A stretch of 64,000 nt of DNA from Trebonia sp963773105 (GTDB taxonomy: Bacteria > Actinomycetota > Actinomycetes > Streptosporangiales > Streptosporangiaceae), in the NCBI GenBank assembly GCA_963773105.1, contig CAVZAA010000007.1, positions 186,001-250,000 on the forward strand. The letters are read 5' to 3'. Both the position numbers and the translations under genes were made by a program. Under the pieces are notes generated by a model. That model was given only the letters and a program-made list of their open reading frames with translations. It was not told where the DNA came from and did not search any database. Numbering within the stretch: position 1 is the stretch's first letter; the number at the start of each line of letters is the position of its first letter. Positions 18,637 to 27,900 of the stretch are shown in pieces.

Positions 18637-18648
18637 TCAGGCTCAGGC

Positions 18649-19788
18649 TCAGGTCGGGCTGAGGCTCAGCATCCGGCCGGCCAGGCCGCGGCCCTTGCCC
18701 GCCAGCGACTCGGCCACCTTGGTCAGCTGCAGCGCGGCCGGCGCGGAGGGGTCGGCCAGCACCAGCGGCGTCCCGTTATCGCCGCCCTCGCGGAGCCGGA
18801 CGTCGAGCGGCACCTGGCCAAGCAGCGGCACGGGGGCCCCGGTGAGCTCGGTCAGCGCCTGCGCGACGGTCTCGCCGCCGCCCGCGCCGAAGACGTCCAT
18901 CTGCTCACCGCAGTGCGGGCAGAGCAGGTACGACATGTTCTCGATCACGCCGACGATCCGCTGCCGGGTCTGGGCGACGATCGAGCCCGCCCGCTCGGCC
19001 ACCTCGGCCGCGGCGATCTGCGGGGTGGTCACCACCAGGAGCTCGGCGTTGGGCAGCAGCTGCGCGAGCGAGATCGCCACGTCGCCCGTCCCCGGCGGCA
19101 GGTCGAGCAGCAGGTAATCGAGGTCGCCCCAGTACACGTCGGCCAGGAACTGCTGCATCGCCTTGCCGAGCATCGGCCCGCGCCAGACGATCGGCAGGTT
19201 GCCCGGCGGCTTGAACATGGCCATCGAGATCACCTTCACGTCGTGCGACGACGGAGGCATGATCATCTTCTCGACCTTGGTGGGAACCCCGGTGACGCCG
19301 AGCATCCGCGGCACCGAGTGCCCGTAGACGTCGGCGTCGATCAGGCCGACCTTGTACCCGGCAGCCGCCAGCGCCGCCGCCAGGTTGACGGTGACGGAGG
19401 ACTTGCCGACGCCGCCCTTGCCGCTCACCACCGCGTAGACGCGGGTCAGCGACGTCGGCTGGGCGAACGGGATGACGGGCTCGGCCCTGCCGCCGCGCAG
19501 CTGGGTCTGCATGGCCTGGCGCTGTTCCTCTGACATCACGTCGAGGTCGACCCGGACGCTGGTCACGCCGGGCAGGGCCGCCACCGCGGTGGTGACCCGG
19601 GAGGTGATGGCGTCGCGCATCGGGCAGCCGGCCACGGTCAGGTACACGCCGACGTCGACCAGGCCGTCCTGGCCGACGTTGACCGACTTGACCATGCCCA
19701 GTTCGGTGATGGGGCGGCCGATCTCGGGGTCGTTGACGCCGCCGAGCGCGGTCATCACCTGCTCGGGGGTGGGCAGCGGGGAGCTCAT
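18649..19788 (-). CDS. mrp: Mrp/ApbC-family iron-sulfur carrier P-loop ATPase
   Basis: 379 residues. The N-terminal MIP18/DUF59 domain (MTALGGVNDPEIGRPITELGM, VAGCPMRDAI) is followed by a P-loop ATPase with a deviant Walker A (VSGKGGVGKSSVTVNLA), LIDADVYGHSVPRML, LLLDLPPGTGD and a CPHCGE cysteine pair that can hold a bridging 4Fe-4S cluster. ATG 19788 (MSSPLPTPEQV) with GGGGGA upstream is preferred; 19884 would add a poor-quality leader. Confidence 0.93.
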   Translation of the reverse strand: MSSPLPTPEQVMTALGGVNDPEIGRPITELGMVKSVNVGQDGLVDVGVYLTVAGCPMRDAITSRVTTAVAALPGVTSVRVDLDVMSEEQRQAMQTQLRGGRAEPVIPFAQPTSLTRVYAVVSGKGGVGKSSVTVNLAAALAAAGYKVGLIDADVYGHSVPRMLGVTGVPTKVEKMIMPPSSHDVKVISMAMFKPPGNLPIVWRGPMLGKAMQQFLADVYWGDLDYLLLDLPPGTGDVAISLAQLLPNAELLVVTTPQIAAAEVAERAGSIVAQTRQRIVGVIENMSYLLCPHCGEQMDVFGAGGGETVAQALTELTGAPVPLLGQVPLDVRLREGGDNGTPLVLADPSAPAALQLTKVAESLAGKGRGLAGRMLSLSPT

Positions 19789-19828
19789 GTCCCCCATGTT
19801 ATGCGGCGGCGAGGCGGGTAAACGCGAC

Positions 19829-19877
19829 GGGCTCCTGCCCTCCCGGCGGCCGCCAGCCGCGGGGAGGGCAGGAGCCC
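19829..19877 (-). terminator. 16-bp-arm hairpin downstream of the phosphoesterase gene
   Basis: A 16-base arm beginning GGGCTCCTGCCC (19829-19844) pairs perfectly with 19862-19877, with a GC-rich 17-base loop. It lies between the phosphoesterase stop and the mrp start, on the same strand, and probably isolates the two. Confidence 0.7.
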
Positions 19878-19956
19878 AGGGCATAACAGGGTTTTAGGCG
19901 CTAGTGGCTAAGCTCTTCGCTTTCGCGCCGCGCCCTTGTCCACGCCAATCGTTGCC

Positions 19957-21765
19957 CTACCACTTGCCGCCGCTGACCACGGCGCCGCTCGTCGGGTTGA
20001 GGATGAGCCGCTTGAAGTCCGGGGCGGTGTTGAAGTCGAGCAGCCCGTCGTGGCCGTCGAGACTGCCGGACGTGGCGTCGAACGAGCCGGGGATGCGCTC
20101 GCCGTGCAGCCAGTTGTCCTCGATGAACTTCACGATCGAGGTGGTGTCGGTCAGCTTGTGGCTGACGTAGTTCTCGCGCGTGTACGGCGAGATGACGACC
20201 ATCGGCAGCCGCTGGCTGTAGCCGCAGCGGCCGTTGGTGGTGCCGACCGTCACGGCGACCTCGGTGCACATCGCCGTGTCGTAAGCGCTCGGCGGGGTGG
20301 TCGAGTTGTTGATCCCGGCGTTGGACCCGCTGATGATCGTCGGCGCCTGGTGGTCGTACCAGCCGTCGGAGTCGTCGTAGGTGATGACGATCGCGGTCGA
20401 GTGCCAGTACTTGGACTGCTCGATCGAGTTGATGGTGTTGACCAGGAAGGTCTGCTCGTCGGTCGGGTCGGAGTAACCGGGGTGGCCGTCCTGGTACTCC
20501 GGCGCCTTCAGGTAGCTCACGGAGGGCAGCGTGGCGCCGCCGGTGCCGTTGAGCGCGTCGGAGAAGTACGACAGGTCGTACTGGTGGTTGGCCTGGTCGG
20601 TGTAGCCGATCTGGGCGAGCGAGCTCGGCGCGAGGTGGGCCGGGTTCGCGGTCGACGCGTAGTACTCGAACGGGTTGTGGTGCGCCGAGTAGTCGTTGGA
20701 CGTCCCGGCCCCGATGTTCGCGTGCGCGGCGCCGCAGACCGGCAGCTGCACGGCCGGGTCGCCGGTCGGCGGCAGGGACGTGCTGGTGGGCGCGAAGCCG
20801 CCCTGGAACCAGCCCCAGGAGACACTGGAGTTGTTCAGCAGGTTGCCGATGTTCTCGCCGGTCAGGGCGGCCAGGGAGCCGTTCGAGGCGTGGTTGCCGT
20901 CTGAGCAGTCGTCGTAGTACGGGTCCTGGTCGCCGTACAGCGTGCCGAGGCCGGTGGACGGGTTCGTGTCGATGACGTTACTCGACGTCGTTACCTGGCC
21001 AGGGGTGGTTGACCAGGCCGGCGAGCGGGCCTCCGCGCCGCTGGTGTCACCCGCTATCACGTTGACCGCGCCGGGGGTGGACGGGCCGAAGGAGGTGTCC
21101 CAGTTGTTGTCGCTCATCGCGTAGTCCTGGGCGTAGTTCCACAGAGCGGTGACGGTGTTGCCGTCGAAGTAGTCCATGACGATGCCGGGCGGGCAGTACT
21201 CGGCGGCGCTGCAGCCCAGGGGATTGGTCTGGGTGTCCTGGACGAACATGTCCATCTTCCCGTTGTCCTCGGCCTCCTGCTCCGCGGTGTAACCGTGGTT
21301 CTGGTCGGAGGTGAGCGCCTGGGAGTGGGTCAGCCGCTGCGGCGGGTACAGGTTCGGGTTGCCGCCCGGCCCGCTGTTGAGCAGCGGCCCGACCGGGCCG
21401 CTCTTGGTGATCTTGGCGTAGAGGCCGTTCACCTTCGGCGTGCCCGGCTTGGCGTAGAACGGGGTGCCGTCGTTCGCTTTGTTGGCCGCGTACGGGTAGG
21501 TACCGAAGTAGTGGTCGAACGACACGTTCTCGTCGAAGATCACCACGAGGTGCTTGATCGGGGTCGTCGGCTTGTCTTTGTAGTGCGCCTTGGACACGAT
21601 TGAGGGAGTGTGGTAGGCGCCGAAGGACACCTTCGCCGCGCCCGTGCTCGCGCTCGCCGCGGTGGCGACCGCCGCCGCGCCGCCGGCAAGGGCAACCGCC
21701 GCCGCGACCGCGAGGTACGGTCGCAGTCGCCGTCGCCTGCTACCGGCTACTGGGCTAATGCCCAT
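19957..21765 (-). CDS. Secreted phosphoesterase (phospholipase C / acid phosphatase family)
   Basis: 602 residues. ATG 21765 is fixed by AGGAGG seven bases upstream. An Arg-rich N-terminus and hydrophobic core (PYLAVAAAVALAGGAAAVATAASAS) form a signal peptide. The mature domain is the PF04185 phosphoesterase fold: HLVVIFDENVSFDHYFGTYP, the D-rich metal motifs (YDDSDGWYDHQAP), and MVVISPYTRENYVSH near the end. It likely releases phosphate from phospholipids or phosphate esters outside the cell; substrate not determined. Confidence 0.87.
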   Translation of the reverse strand: MGISPVAGSRRRRLRPYLAVAAAVALAGGAAAVATAASASTGAAKVSFGAYHTPSIVSKAHYKDKPTTPIKHLVVIFDENVSFDHYFGTYPYAANKANDGTPFYAKPGTPKVNGLYAKITKSGPVGPLLNSGPGGNPNLYPPQRLTHSQALTSDQNHGYTAEQEAEDNGKMDMFVQDTQTNPLGCSAAEYCPPGIVMDYFDGNTVTALWNYAQDYAMSDNNWDTSFGPSTPGAVNVIAGDTSGAEARSPAWSTTPGQVTTSSNVIDTNPSTGLGTLYGDQDPYYDDCSDGNHASNGSLAALTGENIGNLLNNSSVSWGWFQGGFAPTSTSLPPTGDPAVQLPVCGAAHANIGAGTSNDYSAHHNPFEYYASTANPAHLAPSSLAQIGYTDQANHQYDLSYFSDALNGTGGATLPSVSYLKAPEYQDGHPGYSDPTDEQTFLVNTINSIEQSKYWHSTAIVITYDDSDGWYDHQAPTIISGSNAGINNSTTPPSAYDTAMCTEVAVTVGTTNGRCGYSQRLPMVVISPYTRENYVSHKLTDTTSIVKFIEDNWLHGERIPGSFDATSGSLDGHDGLLDFNTAPDFKRLILNPTSGAVVSGGKW

Positions 21766-21964
21766 TCCTAGCCTCCTGAGATTCTGCTGGACTTCGTCGG
21801 CCGACGCCACCTAAGGCCCCCGCCAGGGCGCGCTCGGGCGCAACCCCGTGCCAGACGGTTTCACAGTTGATTTACGTGGCAACGCGGGCAATCTGACGCC
21901 CAGGCAAACGGAGGGTCAACAATAGTGCTGGGGCAGCGGACGCTTAGAGTTTCCTCAGCGGTGG

Positions 21965-23293
21965 TCAAGCCAGCATCGCCCGGCCGTAGTAGTCGCTCGG
22001 CCCGGTCACGCCGGGCAGCGCGAGGAAGTACCCGCCGCCGAACGGGCTGATGTAGTCGACCAGCGGCTCGCCGATCAGCCGGGTCTGCACCGCTGCGAAC
22101 TGACGCTCGATATCCTGCTGGAAGCAGGTGAAGATGAGCCCCATGTCCAGGTCGCCGACCTGGTCAAGGCCTCGGTCGTAGTTGTAGCCGCGGCGCAGGA
22201 TCTGGCTCGGAGCGCTGTGCGCCGAGCGCGGGTTCGCCAGCCGGATGTGCGCGGTGAGCGGGATCACGTCGCCGGTCGGGTCGAGCGTGTAGTCCGGCTT
22301 CGCGAATATCGAGTCGGCGTCGAGCGGGAAACCGTCATCCCGCCGCCGCCCGATCATGTTCTCCTGCTCGAACACATCCACCCGGTCCCAGAACTCGACG
22401 AACATCCTGATCAGCCGGACCACGAAGTAGCTGCCGTGGGCGGTCCAGGCCGGCTCGCGAGCCGCGCCCGGCTCCACCCAGACGAGGGAGTCCATGGCCT
22501 TGGCGGAGGTAACCGACGGGTTGGCGATGCCGTCCATGAACCCCATCAGGTTCCTCGGCACGGTTCCGGCCGGCCGGGCCGGCGATACGAAGCCGTCGAT
22601 CCGCCAGTTCGCCTGCATGCCGCCGCGGGTGTTCCTGGCGATGTCGCGCAGCGCGTGCACCACGGTGTCGGCGTGCCCGGCGCTGAGCTGCAGGATCAGG
22701 TCGCCGCCGCACTGCGCCGGGTCCAGGTCGTCGTTGGGGAACGCGGTCATCGGCACCAGGTGCGCGGGGCGCGAGGACGCGAGCCCGTAGCGGTCGTCGA
22801 ACAGGGTCGAGCCGACGCCGAAGGTCACCGTGAGCCCGTCGGGCACCACCGTCGGCCCGAGCACGCCCGAGTCGGCCGGAGGCCCGCCGATGCCGGTGAG
22901 CGGAGGCGTACCGCCGGCGGTCAGGAACCGGGCGCGGTCGGTCACGGTCTGGAACAGATCGGTGAGCTCGGCCCGGCTTTGGGCGGTCGCGTTGAACGAC
23001 ACGACCGACGTGGCAGGCGAGGCCGGGCGCAGGATGCCCGCCTGGTACTTCCCGTGAAACGGAACCGCGGGCAGCCGGCCATACGCGAACGCCTCGTTGG
23101 CGGCCGCCGTCGGGTCGGCCGGGGCACTCCGGCTGGCGTACCCGGCGGCGGCGCCCGCGGCGCCGCCGACGATCACGCCGCCGGCCACCCCGCCGGCCAT
23201 GCCGCGCAGGAACGACCGCCGTCCCGGTGCCGCCGGCGGTCGGGGGTTCACCGGGCAGGCCGAGCCGGTCGGGTCGAGCGAGTCAGAAGGCAT
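21965..23293 (-). CDS. efeB: Dye-decolorizing (DyP) haem peroxidase EfeB, Tat-exported
   Basis: 442 residues. A twin-arginine signal GRRSFLRG is followed by an Ala/Gly hydrophobic stretch. The DyP motif GFMDGIANP (GxxDG) and the haem-ligand region follow, with NYDRGLDQVGDLDMGLIFTCFQQD near the C-terminus. In the EfeUOB system it acts outside the membrane on ferrous iron or haem. The start overlaps the end of efeO by 11 bases. Confidence 0.92.
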   Translation of the reverse strand: MPSDSLDPTGSACPVNPRPPAAPGRRSFLRGMAGGVAGGVIVGGAAGAAAGYASRSAPADPTAAANEAFAYGRLPAVPFHGKYQAGILRPASPATSVVSFNATAQSRAELTDLFQTVTDRARFLTAGGTPPLTGIGGPPADSGVLGPTVVPDGLTVTFGVGSTLFDDRYGLASSRPAHLVPMTAFPNDDLDPAQCGGDLILQLSAGHADTVVHALRDIARNTRGGMQANWRIDGFVSPARPAGTVPRNLMGFMDGIANPSVTSAKAMDSLVWVEPGAAREPAWTAHGSYFVVRLIRMFVEFWDRVDVFEQENMIGRRRDDGFPLDADSIFAKPDYTLDPTGDVIPLTAHIRLANPRSAHSAPSQILRRGYNYDRGLDQVGDLDMGLIFTCFQQDIERQFAAVQTRLIGEPLVDYISPFGGGYFLALPGVTGPSDYYGRAMLA

Positions 23294-24461
23294 GGAGGGT
23301 GTTCCTCGGCTCGGCGATGGAAGCGATGGGAGCGAGTTCCTGCAGCACCTGCCCGCACGCCGCGTCGATCGCCTGCCTCGAGGAGACGGACAGGGCCGCG
23401 ACGGGAACCCACCGACCGTTCGGGAGATGCTCCTTCTCGAGCAGCGACTGGAGCAGCGCGAGGCCGGAATAGACGGCGGGCAGGCCGGGGTATCGCGGTG
23501 CCAGCAGCGGGTGCAGCAGCGACAGCAGCTCGCGGGTGCCGGTGATGTTGGCCAGCGTGGTCGCCAGGGTGGTGCCGCTGCCGTAGTCGTCGTGCCCGGT
23601 GAGCTGGAACTCCAGCGCGTTCTCGAGGATCTCGTGGGTGCGCAGGCCGATGTTGAGCAGCGTGATCTCCTGCGTCGGCCACCAGGCGAGCAGCGCGTCC
23701 ACGTCGTGGTCGAGCGTGTCCGCGACCGGAACCAGCGCGGCCTTGGACTGCCCGTGCCAGAGGCCGTACTCCAGCCGGTAGAACCCCGTCCACTGCGGGC
23801 TGCTGACCCCGACCGCGTCCGCCCGGCCGTCGATCTCGTCGTCGTAGTTACCGAACGAGTCGTAGGCCGCGCCCAGCGTCTGGTACTGCAGGTGCGCGGT
23901 CAGCCAGTCGCGCCTGGCGGCGGCGAGGTCCCCGGCCCGGACGTCGGCCGCGAGCGCGGCGGTCTGCCGCGCGAGCACCTGCAGGCCGGTCTCGGCGTAG
24001 GCCTGGTAGTCCTTGGCCAGCGGGATGATGTCGAGGTCGGTGATCGGGAGGATCGCCGGGGTGCCGGCCGCGTGCCCGGCCACGGTGACGACGGCCCCCT
24101 GGATCGGGTTGGAGTCGCTGAACAGGCACACGAACGCGTACCGGCCGGATCCGACGTCAAGCGTCATCGGATTGGTGGTGCCCGGGCCCGAGTTCTCAAG
24201 CTCCGCGTAGATCGCCCCGTTGGCCGGGTTGACCAGGTCGATCTCGCCGCCGTTGACGTCCTGGTTGTAGATCTGGAACGTGTGCCAGCCCGGCCCGGGC
24301 AGGTGCCACGCGGTGCCGCACTGGCCGCTACTGACGGTGATCACATTCGACGGCTGGCCGGCGCCGCCCCCGGAACTGCATGCGGTCAGGCTCGTCGCGA
24401 GCGCCGCGCCTGCGGCGGCGAACTGCGCGGCGACCCGCAGGCGTCTGGTGCCCATGGTCAC
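23283..24461 (-). CDS. efeO: EfeO iron-binding lipoprotein (cupredoxin plus M75 peptidase-like)
   Basis: 392 residues. The lipobox LTAC at the end of the signal peptide predicts a lipoprotein. A short cupredoxin-like domain (WHTFQIYNQDVNGGEIDLVNP) precedes the helical M75 imelysin-like domain with LRTHEILENALEF (HxxE metal motif) and WTGFYRLEYGLWHG. It delivers iron to the permease EfeU, but no efeU lies upstream here: the next gene is a CitE-like lyase on the other strand. Confidence 0.9.
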   Translation of the reverse strand: MTMGTRRLRVAAQFAAAGAALATSLTACSSGGGAGQPSNVITVSSGQCGTAWHLPGPGWHTFQIYNQDVNGGEIDLVNPANGAIYAELENSGPGTTNPMTLDVGSGRYAFVCLFSDSNPIQGAVVTVAGHAAGTPAILPITDLDIIPLAKDYQAYAETGLQVLARQTAALAADVRAGDLAAARRDWLTAHLQYQTLGAAYDSFGNYDDEIDGRADAVGVSSPQWTGFYRLEYGLWHGQSKAALVPVADTLDHDVDALLAWWPTQEITLLNIGLRTHEILENALEFQLTGHDDYGSGTTLATTLANITGTRELLSLLHPLLAPRYPGLPAVYSGLALLQSLLEKEHLPNGRWVPVAALSVSSRQAIDAACGQVLQELAPIASIAEPRNTLHAF

Positions 24462-24655
24462 AAACGATAGGCACCGTTTCGGCGGGGATGTCCACCGGAG
24501 ATGGTGCCGAGCTCAAACGTTCACCTTCTCCTCAACTCCGCGACATCAAGAAGTCAAAGACACAAGATCGATCATCCCGAACGGTCCCGGGCGACTCCCC
24601 CCCTCAATTCCCGCACCCGGCGCGATATCGTGCGCAGGTGGACGTAGACAGTGGA

Positions 24656-24730
24656 GCCCCGCGGGGGGAGGGCCCTCAGGCATGGGGGGCCCCAGCCCCC
24701 CATCCCCCCCGGCCCCCGCACCCCCCGTTC
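24656..24730. repeat. GC-rich palindromic repeat element, copy 1
   Basis: Contains GGCATGGGGGGC, then GCCCCCCATCCCCCC; ATGGGGGGC (24682-24690) and GCCCCCCAT (24695-24703) form a hairpin. A related copy lies inside the adnB-like gene at 46902-46962. Here it sits just before, or in, the start of the CitE-like gene and reads GAPAPHPPRPPHPP in that frame. Confidence 0.75.
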
Positions 24731-24736
24731 GAGCAG

Positions 24737-25657
24737 GTGTATAGGCCGCGCCGGACCTGCATGTCGGTTCCCGCGAGCACCGAGCGTTTCATCGCCAAGG
24801 CGCGGGATGTGGCCGCCGACGAGGTGATGCTCGACCTGGAGGACTCCGTCGCCCCGGGCGCCAAGCCCGCGGCGCGCAAGCTCGCCGTCGCCGCGCTGCA
24901 GGCGGGCGGCTTCGGCCGCAAGCTCGTCGCGGTCCGGGTAAACGGCGCCACGACGCCGTGGGCCTACCAGGACGTGATCGCGGTGGTCGGGTCCGCGCCG
25001 GGCGTGGTCGACTCGCTGGTGCTGCCCAAGGTCAGCTCGCCCGCCGCCGTCGTCTGGCTCGACGTGCTGCTCGGCCAGGTCGAGCAGGCGGCCGGGCTGC
25101 CGGCCGGGACGGTCAGGATCGAGGTCCAGATCGAGGACGCGTCCGGGCTGGCGGCGGTCGAGGCGATAGCCGCCGCGTCCGGCCGGCTGGTCTCGCTCGT
25201 CTTCGGCCCGGCCGACTTCATGGCGTCGATCGGGATGCGCTCGCTCACCGTCGGCGGCCAGCCGGAGGGGTACGCGTTCGACGCGCACCACTACGCGCTG
25301 ATGCGGATTCTGGTCGCGGCCAAGGCCAACGGCCTGCAGGCGATCGACGGGCCGTACGCGAAGATCGGCGACGTCGACGGCCTGCGCGAGGCGGCGACCA
25401 GCGTCGCCGCGCTCGGCTTCGACGGCAAATGGGTGCTGCACCCGGGCCAGGTCGATGTCGTCAACGAGGTGTTCACCCCGGCCCAGGCGGACTACGAGCG
25501 CGCGCTCCGCATCCTGGACGCCTACCGGCAGGCGACCGAGATCGACCAGCGCGGGGCGGTGATGCTCGACGACGAGATGATCGACGAGGCGTCGCGCAAG
25601 ATGGCGCTCGCGATCGCGGCCAAGGGGGAGGCGGCGGGGCTGCCGAGGCCCAGCTAG
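24737..25657 (+). CDS. HpcH/HpaI aldolase family, citrate lyase beta-like (CitE)
   Basis: About 306 residues from GTG 24737 (VYRPRRTCMSVPASTERF). GTG 24638 is an alternative that would add the translated repeat element and a Pro-rich segment. TIM-barrel CitE features: EVMLDLEDSV, VRIEVQIEDASGL, VFGPADFMASIG, GFDGKWVLHPGQV. It probably cleaves or condenses acyl-CoA thioesters such as malyl-CoA or methylmalyl-CoA; the substrate cannot be assigned. Confidence 0.88.
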   Translation: MYRPRRTCMSVPASTERFIAKARDVAADEVMLDLEDSVAPGAKPAARKLAVAALQAGGFGRKLVAVRVNGATTPWAYQDVIAVVGSAPGVVDSLVLPKVSSPAAVVWLDVLLGQVEQAAGLPAGTVRIEVQIEDASGLAAVEAIAAASGRLVSLVFGPADFMASIGMRSLTVGGQPEGYAFDAHHYALMRILVAAKANGLQAIDGPYAKIGDVDGLREAATSVAALGFDGKWVLHPGQVDVVNEVFTPAQADYERALRILDAYRQATEIDQRGAVMLDDEMIDEASRKMALAIAAKGEAAGLPRPS

Positions 25658-25725
25658 CGTCCGTCCGGCCGACCCCGGCCGACGTGTGCGATCACGTCCA
25701 CTTGGGTAGGAATGCGCGCAGCGTG

Positions 25726-26349
25726 ATGGACAGAGCGGTATGCCCGCGTTGCCGGAGCCTTGCGCACGCCCCTACGGTGTGGTCGAGCGCATGGCGCTGC
25801 GACCTGCACGGCGAGATCTCTCCGCTGGCCCCGGCCCGGCTGCCCTCGCGGGACGGGCTGCAGCTGCTCGCCCGCCACACCACCGTGCCGGTCTGGCTGC
25901 CCTGGCCGCTGCCCGCGGGCTGGCTGGTCAGCGGGTTCACCGGGGCCGGGGACGAGCGCACCGGCGCCCGCGCGTCGGCGGTGGCGCTGTCCGGCCCCAA
26001 CCCGCTCGGCGGCCCGGCCGACCTGCTGATCATCGCCGAGGAGCCAGGCGTGGGCCTCGGGGCGGGCCTGGCCGGACTGCCCGGCCCCGACCCGGGCGAC
26101 GGGTTCGCCCGCCGGGCGCCGCACGCCACCGTCAAGGTCGCCAACCACGAAGCGCCGCTCTGGGTGGTGGAGTCGGCCGGGAAGGCGGTGTTCGTGGGCG
26201 AGGTGGCGGCCAGCTGGGTCTGGCTGGTGCTGTGGCCGGACACCGCGGGCGCGCTCCTGGTTGAGCCGCTGGCGCTGCGCGATCTGCGCGATCCCGAGCA
26301 GGACCTGGACCTCCCGTTCGGCGCGCTGTGCACGCGCCTGCCGGCCTAG
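25726..26349 (+). CDS. DUF6758 family protein
   Basis: 207 residues. One CPRC zinc-knuckle pair at the N-terminus (CPRCRSLAHAPTVWSSAWRCDLHG), then VPVWLPWPLPAGWLVSGFTGAGDERTGARA and LLIIAEEPGVGLGAGLAG, the conserved core of this actinobacterial family. Start ATG 25726 (GTG 25723 also possible). Function unknown. It precedes the PHP gene by 40 bases. Confidence 0.8.
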   Translation: MDRAVCPRCRSLAHAPTVWSSAWRCDLHGEISPLAPARLPSRDGLQLLARHTTVPVWLPWPLPAGWLVSGFTGAGDERTGARASAVALSGPNPLGGPADLLIIAEEPGVGLGAGLAGLPGPDPGDGFARRAPHATVKVANHEAPLWVVESAGKAVFVGEVAASWVWLVLWPDTAGALLVEPLALRDLRDPEQDLDLPFGALCTRLPA

Positions 26350-26389
26350 CGGGGGCGCGCCGGAACATCTGGCCGATACCATAGCGGCC

Positions 26390-27217
26390 GTGCGCATTGA
26401 CCTGCATGTCCATAGCAACGCCTCGGATGGCACCGACGACCCGGCCGAGGTGGTCACGCGCGCCCGCGCGGCCGGCCTCGACGTCATGGCGCTGACCGAC
26501 CACGACACGCAGGCCGGGCTCGCCGCCGCCCGCGACGCCCTCGGCGACGACCTGACGCTGGTCCCCGGCATGGAGCTCTCGTGCCTGGTGGACGGGCGGA
26601 GCGCCCATCTGCTTGGCTACCTCTTCGACCCCGACAACGCCGAACTGGCCGCCGAGACGGCGCAGATCCGTGATGACCGCACCTACCGCGCGAAGGCGAT
26701 GATCGCCAAGGCGCGGGAGCTCGGCGCGGACGTCAGCTGGGACCAGGTGGCCGCGATCGCCGACGGGGCGGTCGTCGGCCGCCCGCACATCGCCCGCGCG
26801 CTGGCGGCGGCCGGCGCGGTCGAGACCCCGGCCGACGCGTTCACCGCCGACTGGATCGCCGACGGCGGCCGCGCCTACGTCGACCGCTACGCGGTTGATC
26901 TCGCCCGCGGTATCTCCCTGGTCAGGGCGGCGGGCGGCGTCCCCGTGCTCGCGCACCCGCGCTCGCCCGGGTACGAAATCTCCGACGAGATCATCGCCGC
27001 GCTCGCGCACGCCGGGCTGTGCGGCATCGAGGTGTTCCACCCCGACCACGATCAGGCCGAACGGGCCCGGCTGGGCGAGCTGGCGCAATCGCTCGGCCTG
27101 GTCGCCACCGGCGGCAGCGACGACCACGGATCGTTCAACAACCACGGACTCGGCTCGGAGACCACGCCGGCGGAAGAGTACGAGCTGCTGCTCGCCTTGG
27201 CCCGGCCGCGGCCATGA
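26390..27217 (+). CDS. PHP-domain phosphoesterase (TrpH/RNase AM-like)
   Basis: 275 residues. The PHP metal motifs are present: RIDLHVHSNASDGT at the N-terminus, ALTDHDT, PGMELSC, GRPHIARAL, VLAHPRSPGY and TGGSDDHG. Family members hydrolyse 3',5'-nucleoside bisphosphates or trim RNA 5' ends. GTG 26390 starts directly at the first motif; longer frames read into the DUF6758 gene. ATGA overlap with the MarC gene. Confidence 0.88.
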   Translation: MRIDLHVHSNASDGTDDPAEVVTRARAAGLDVMALTDHDTQAGLAAARDALGDDLTLVPGMELSCLVDGRSAHLLGYLFDPDNAELAAETAQIRDDRTYRAKAMIAKARELGADVSWDQVAAIADGAVVGRPHIARALAAAGAVETPADAFTADWIADGGRAYVDRYAVDLARGISLVRAAGGVPVLAHPRSPGYEISDEIIAALAHAGLCGIEVFHPDHDQAERARLGELAQSLGLVATGGSDDHGSFNNHGLGSETTPAEEYELLLALARPRP

Positions 27218-27837
27218 CGTTCTTCCTGCAAGCGTTCGTCACGCTCTTCGTGATCATCGACCCGCCCGGCATCGTGCCGCTGTTCCTCGGTCTCACTCGG
27301 GGCCGGTCGGTGCGGACCAGGCGGCGGCTGGCCTGGCAGGCGGCGGTGGTGGCGTTCAGCGTGATCGTCGCGTTCGCGCTGTTCGGCCGGGTGATCCTGA
27401 ACTACACGCAGGTCCAGATCGCCGCGCTGGAGGGCGCGGGCGGCCTGCTTCTGCTGCTCGTCTCGCTGCAGTTGCTGACCGGCAAGACCGAGGAGCCGAC
27501 GTCCAGCGAGCGGGCCAAGACCAACGTCGCGTTCGTGCCGCTGGGCACGCCGCTGCTCGCGGGGCCGGGCGCGATCGTGGCGACGATGCTCTACGTCCAG
27601 CGAATTCACCACCCGCTCAACGTGGTCGCGCTCGCCCTGGCGATCGCCGGGGTCGCCGTGGCGGCCTGGCTGTCGATGCGGTTCGCGGAGGTCATCCACC
27701 GCCTGCTGACCGACAACGGGGTCGAGCTGCTGACCAGGATCGCCGGCCTGCTGCTGTCTGCCATCGCCGTCCAGCTGGTTGCGGAATCCGCCCTCGCCTT
27801 CGCCGCCCAAGCCAAATTATCCGGGTATTCCAGGTAA
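27214..27837 (+). CDS. MarC-family integral membrane protein
   Basis: 207 residues with six predicted membrane helices, starting FFLQAFVTLFVIIDPPGIVPLFLGLT (the conserved DPPG motif), then KTNVAFVPLGTPLLAGPGAI. Function of the family is unsettled. The start is fixed by the ATGA overlap with the PHP gene. Confidence 0.87.
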   Translation: MTFFLQAFVTLFVIIDPPGIVPLFLGLTRGRSVRTRRRLAWQAAVVAFSVIVAFALFGRVILNYTQVQIAALEGAGGLLLLLVSLQLLTGKTEEPTSSERAKTNVAFVPLGTPLLAGPGAIVATMLYVQRIHHPLNVVALALAIAGVAVAAWLSMRFAEVIHRLLTDNGVELLTRIAGLLLSAIAVQLVAESALAFAAQAKLSGYSR

Positions 27838-27900
27838 TAGAGTGGCCCCGGGATACATGGGTCGGCGCCCGGGTGGGCGCAGGGTGGCGGAGGTGCGGTC

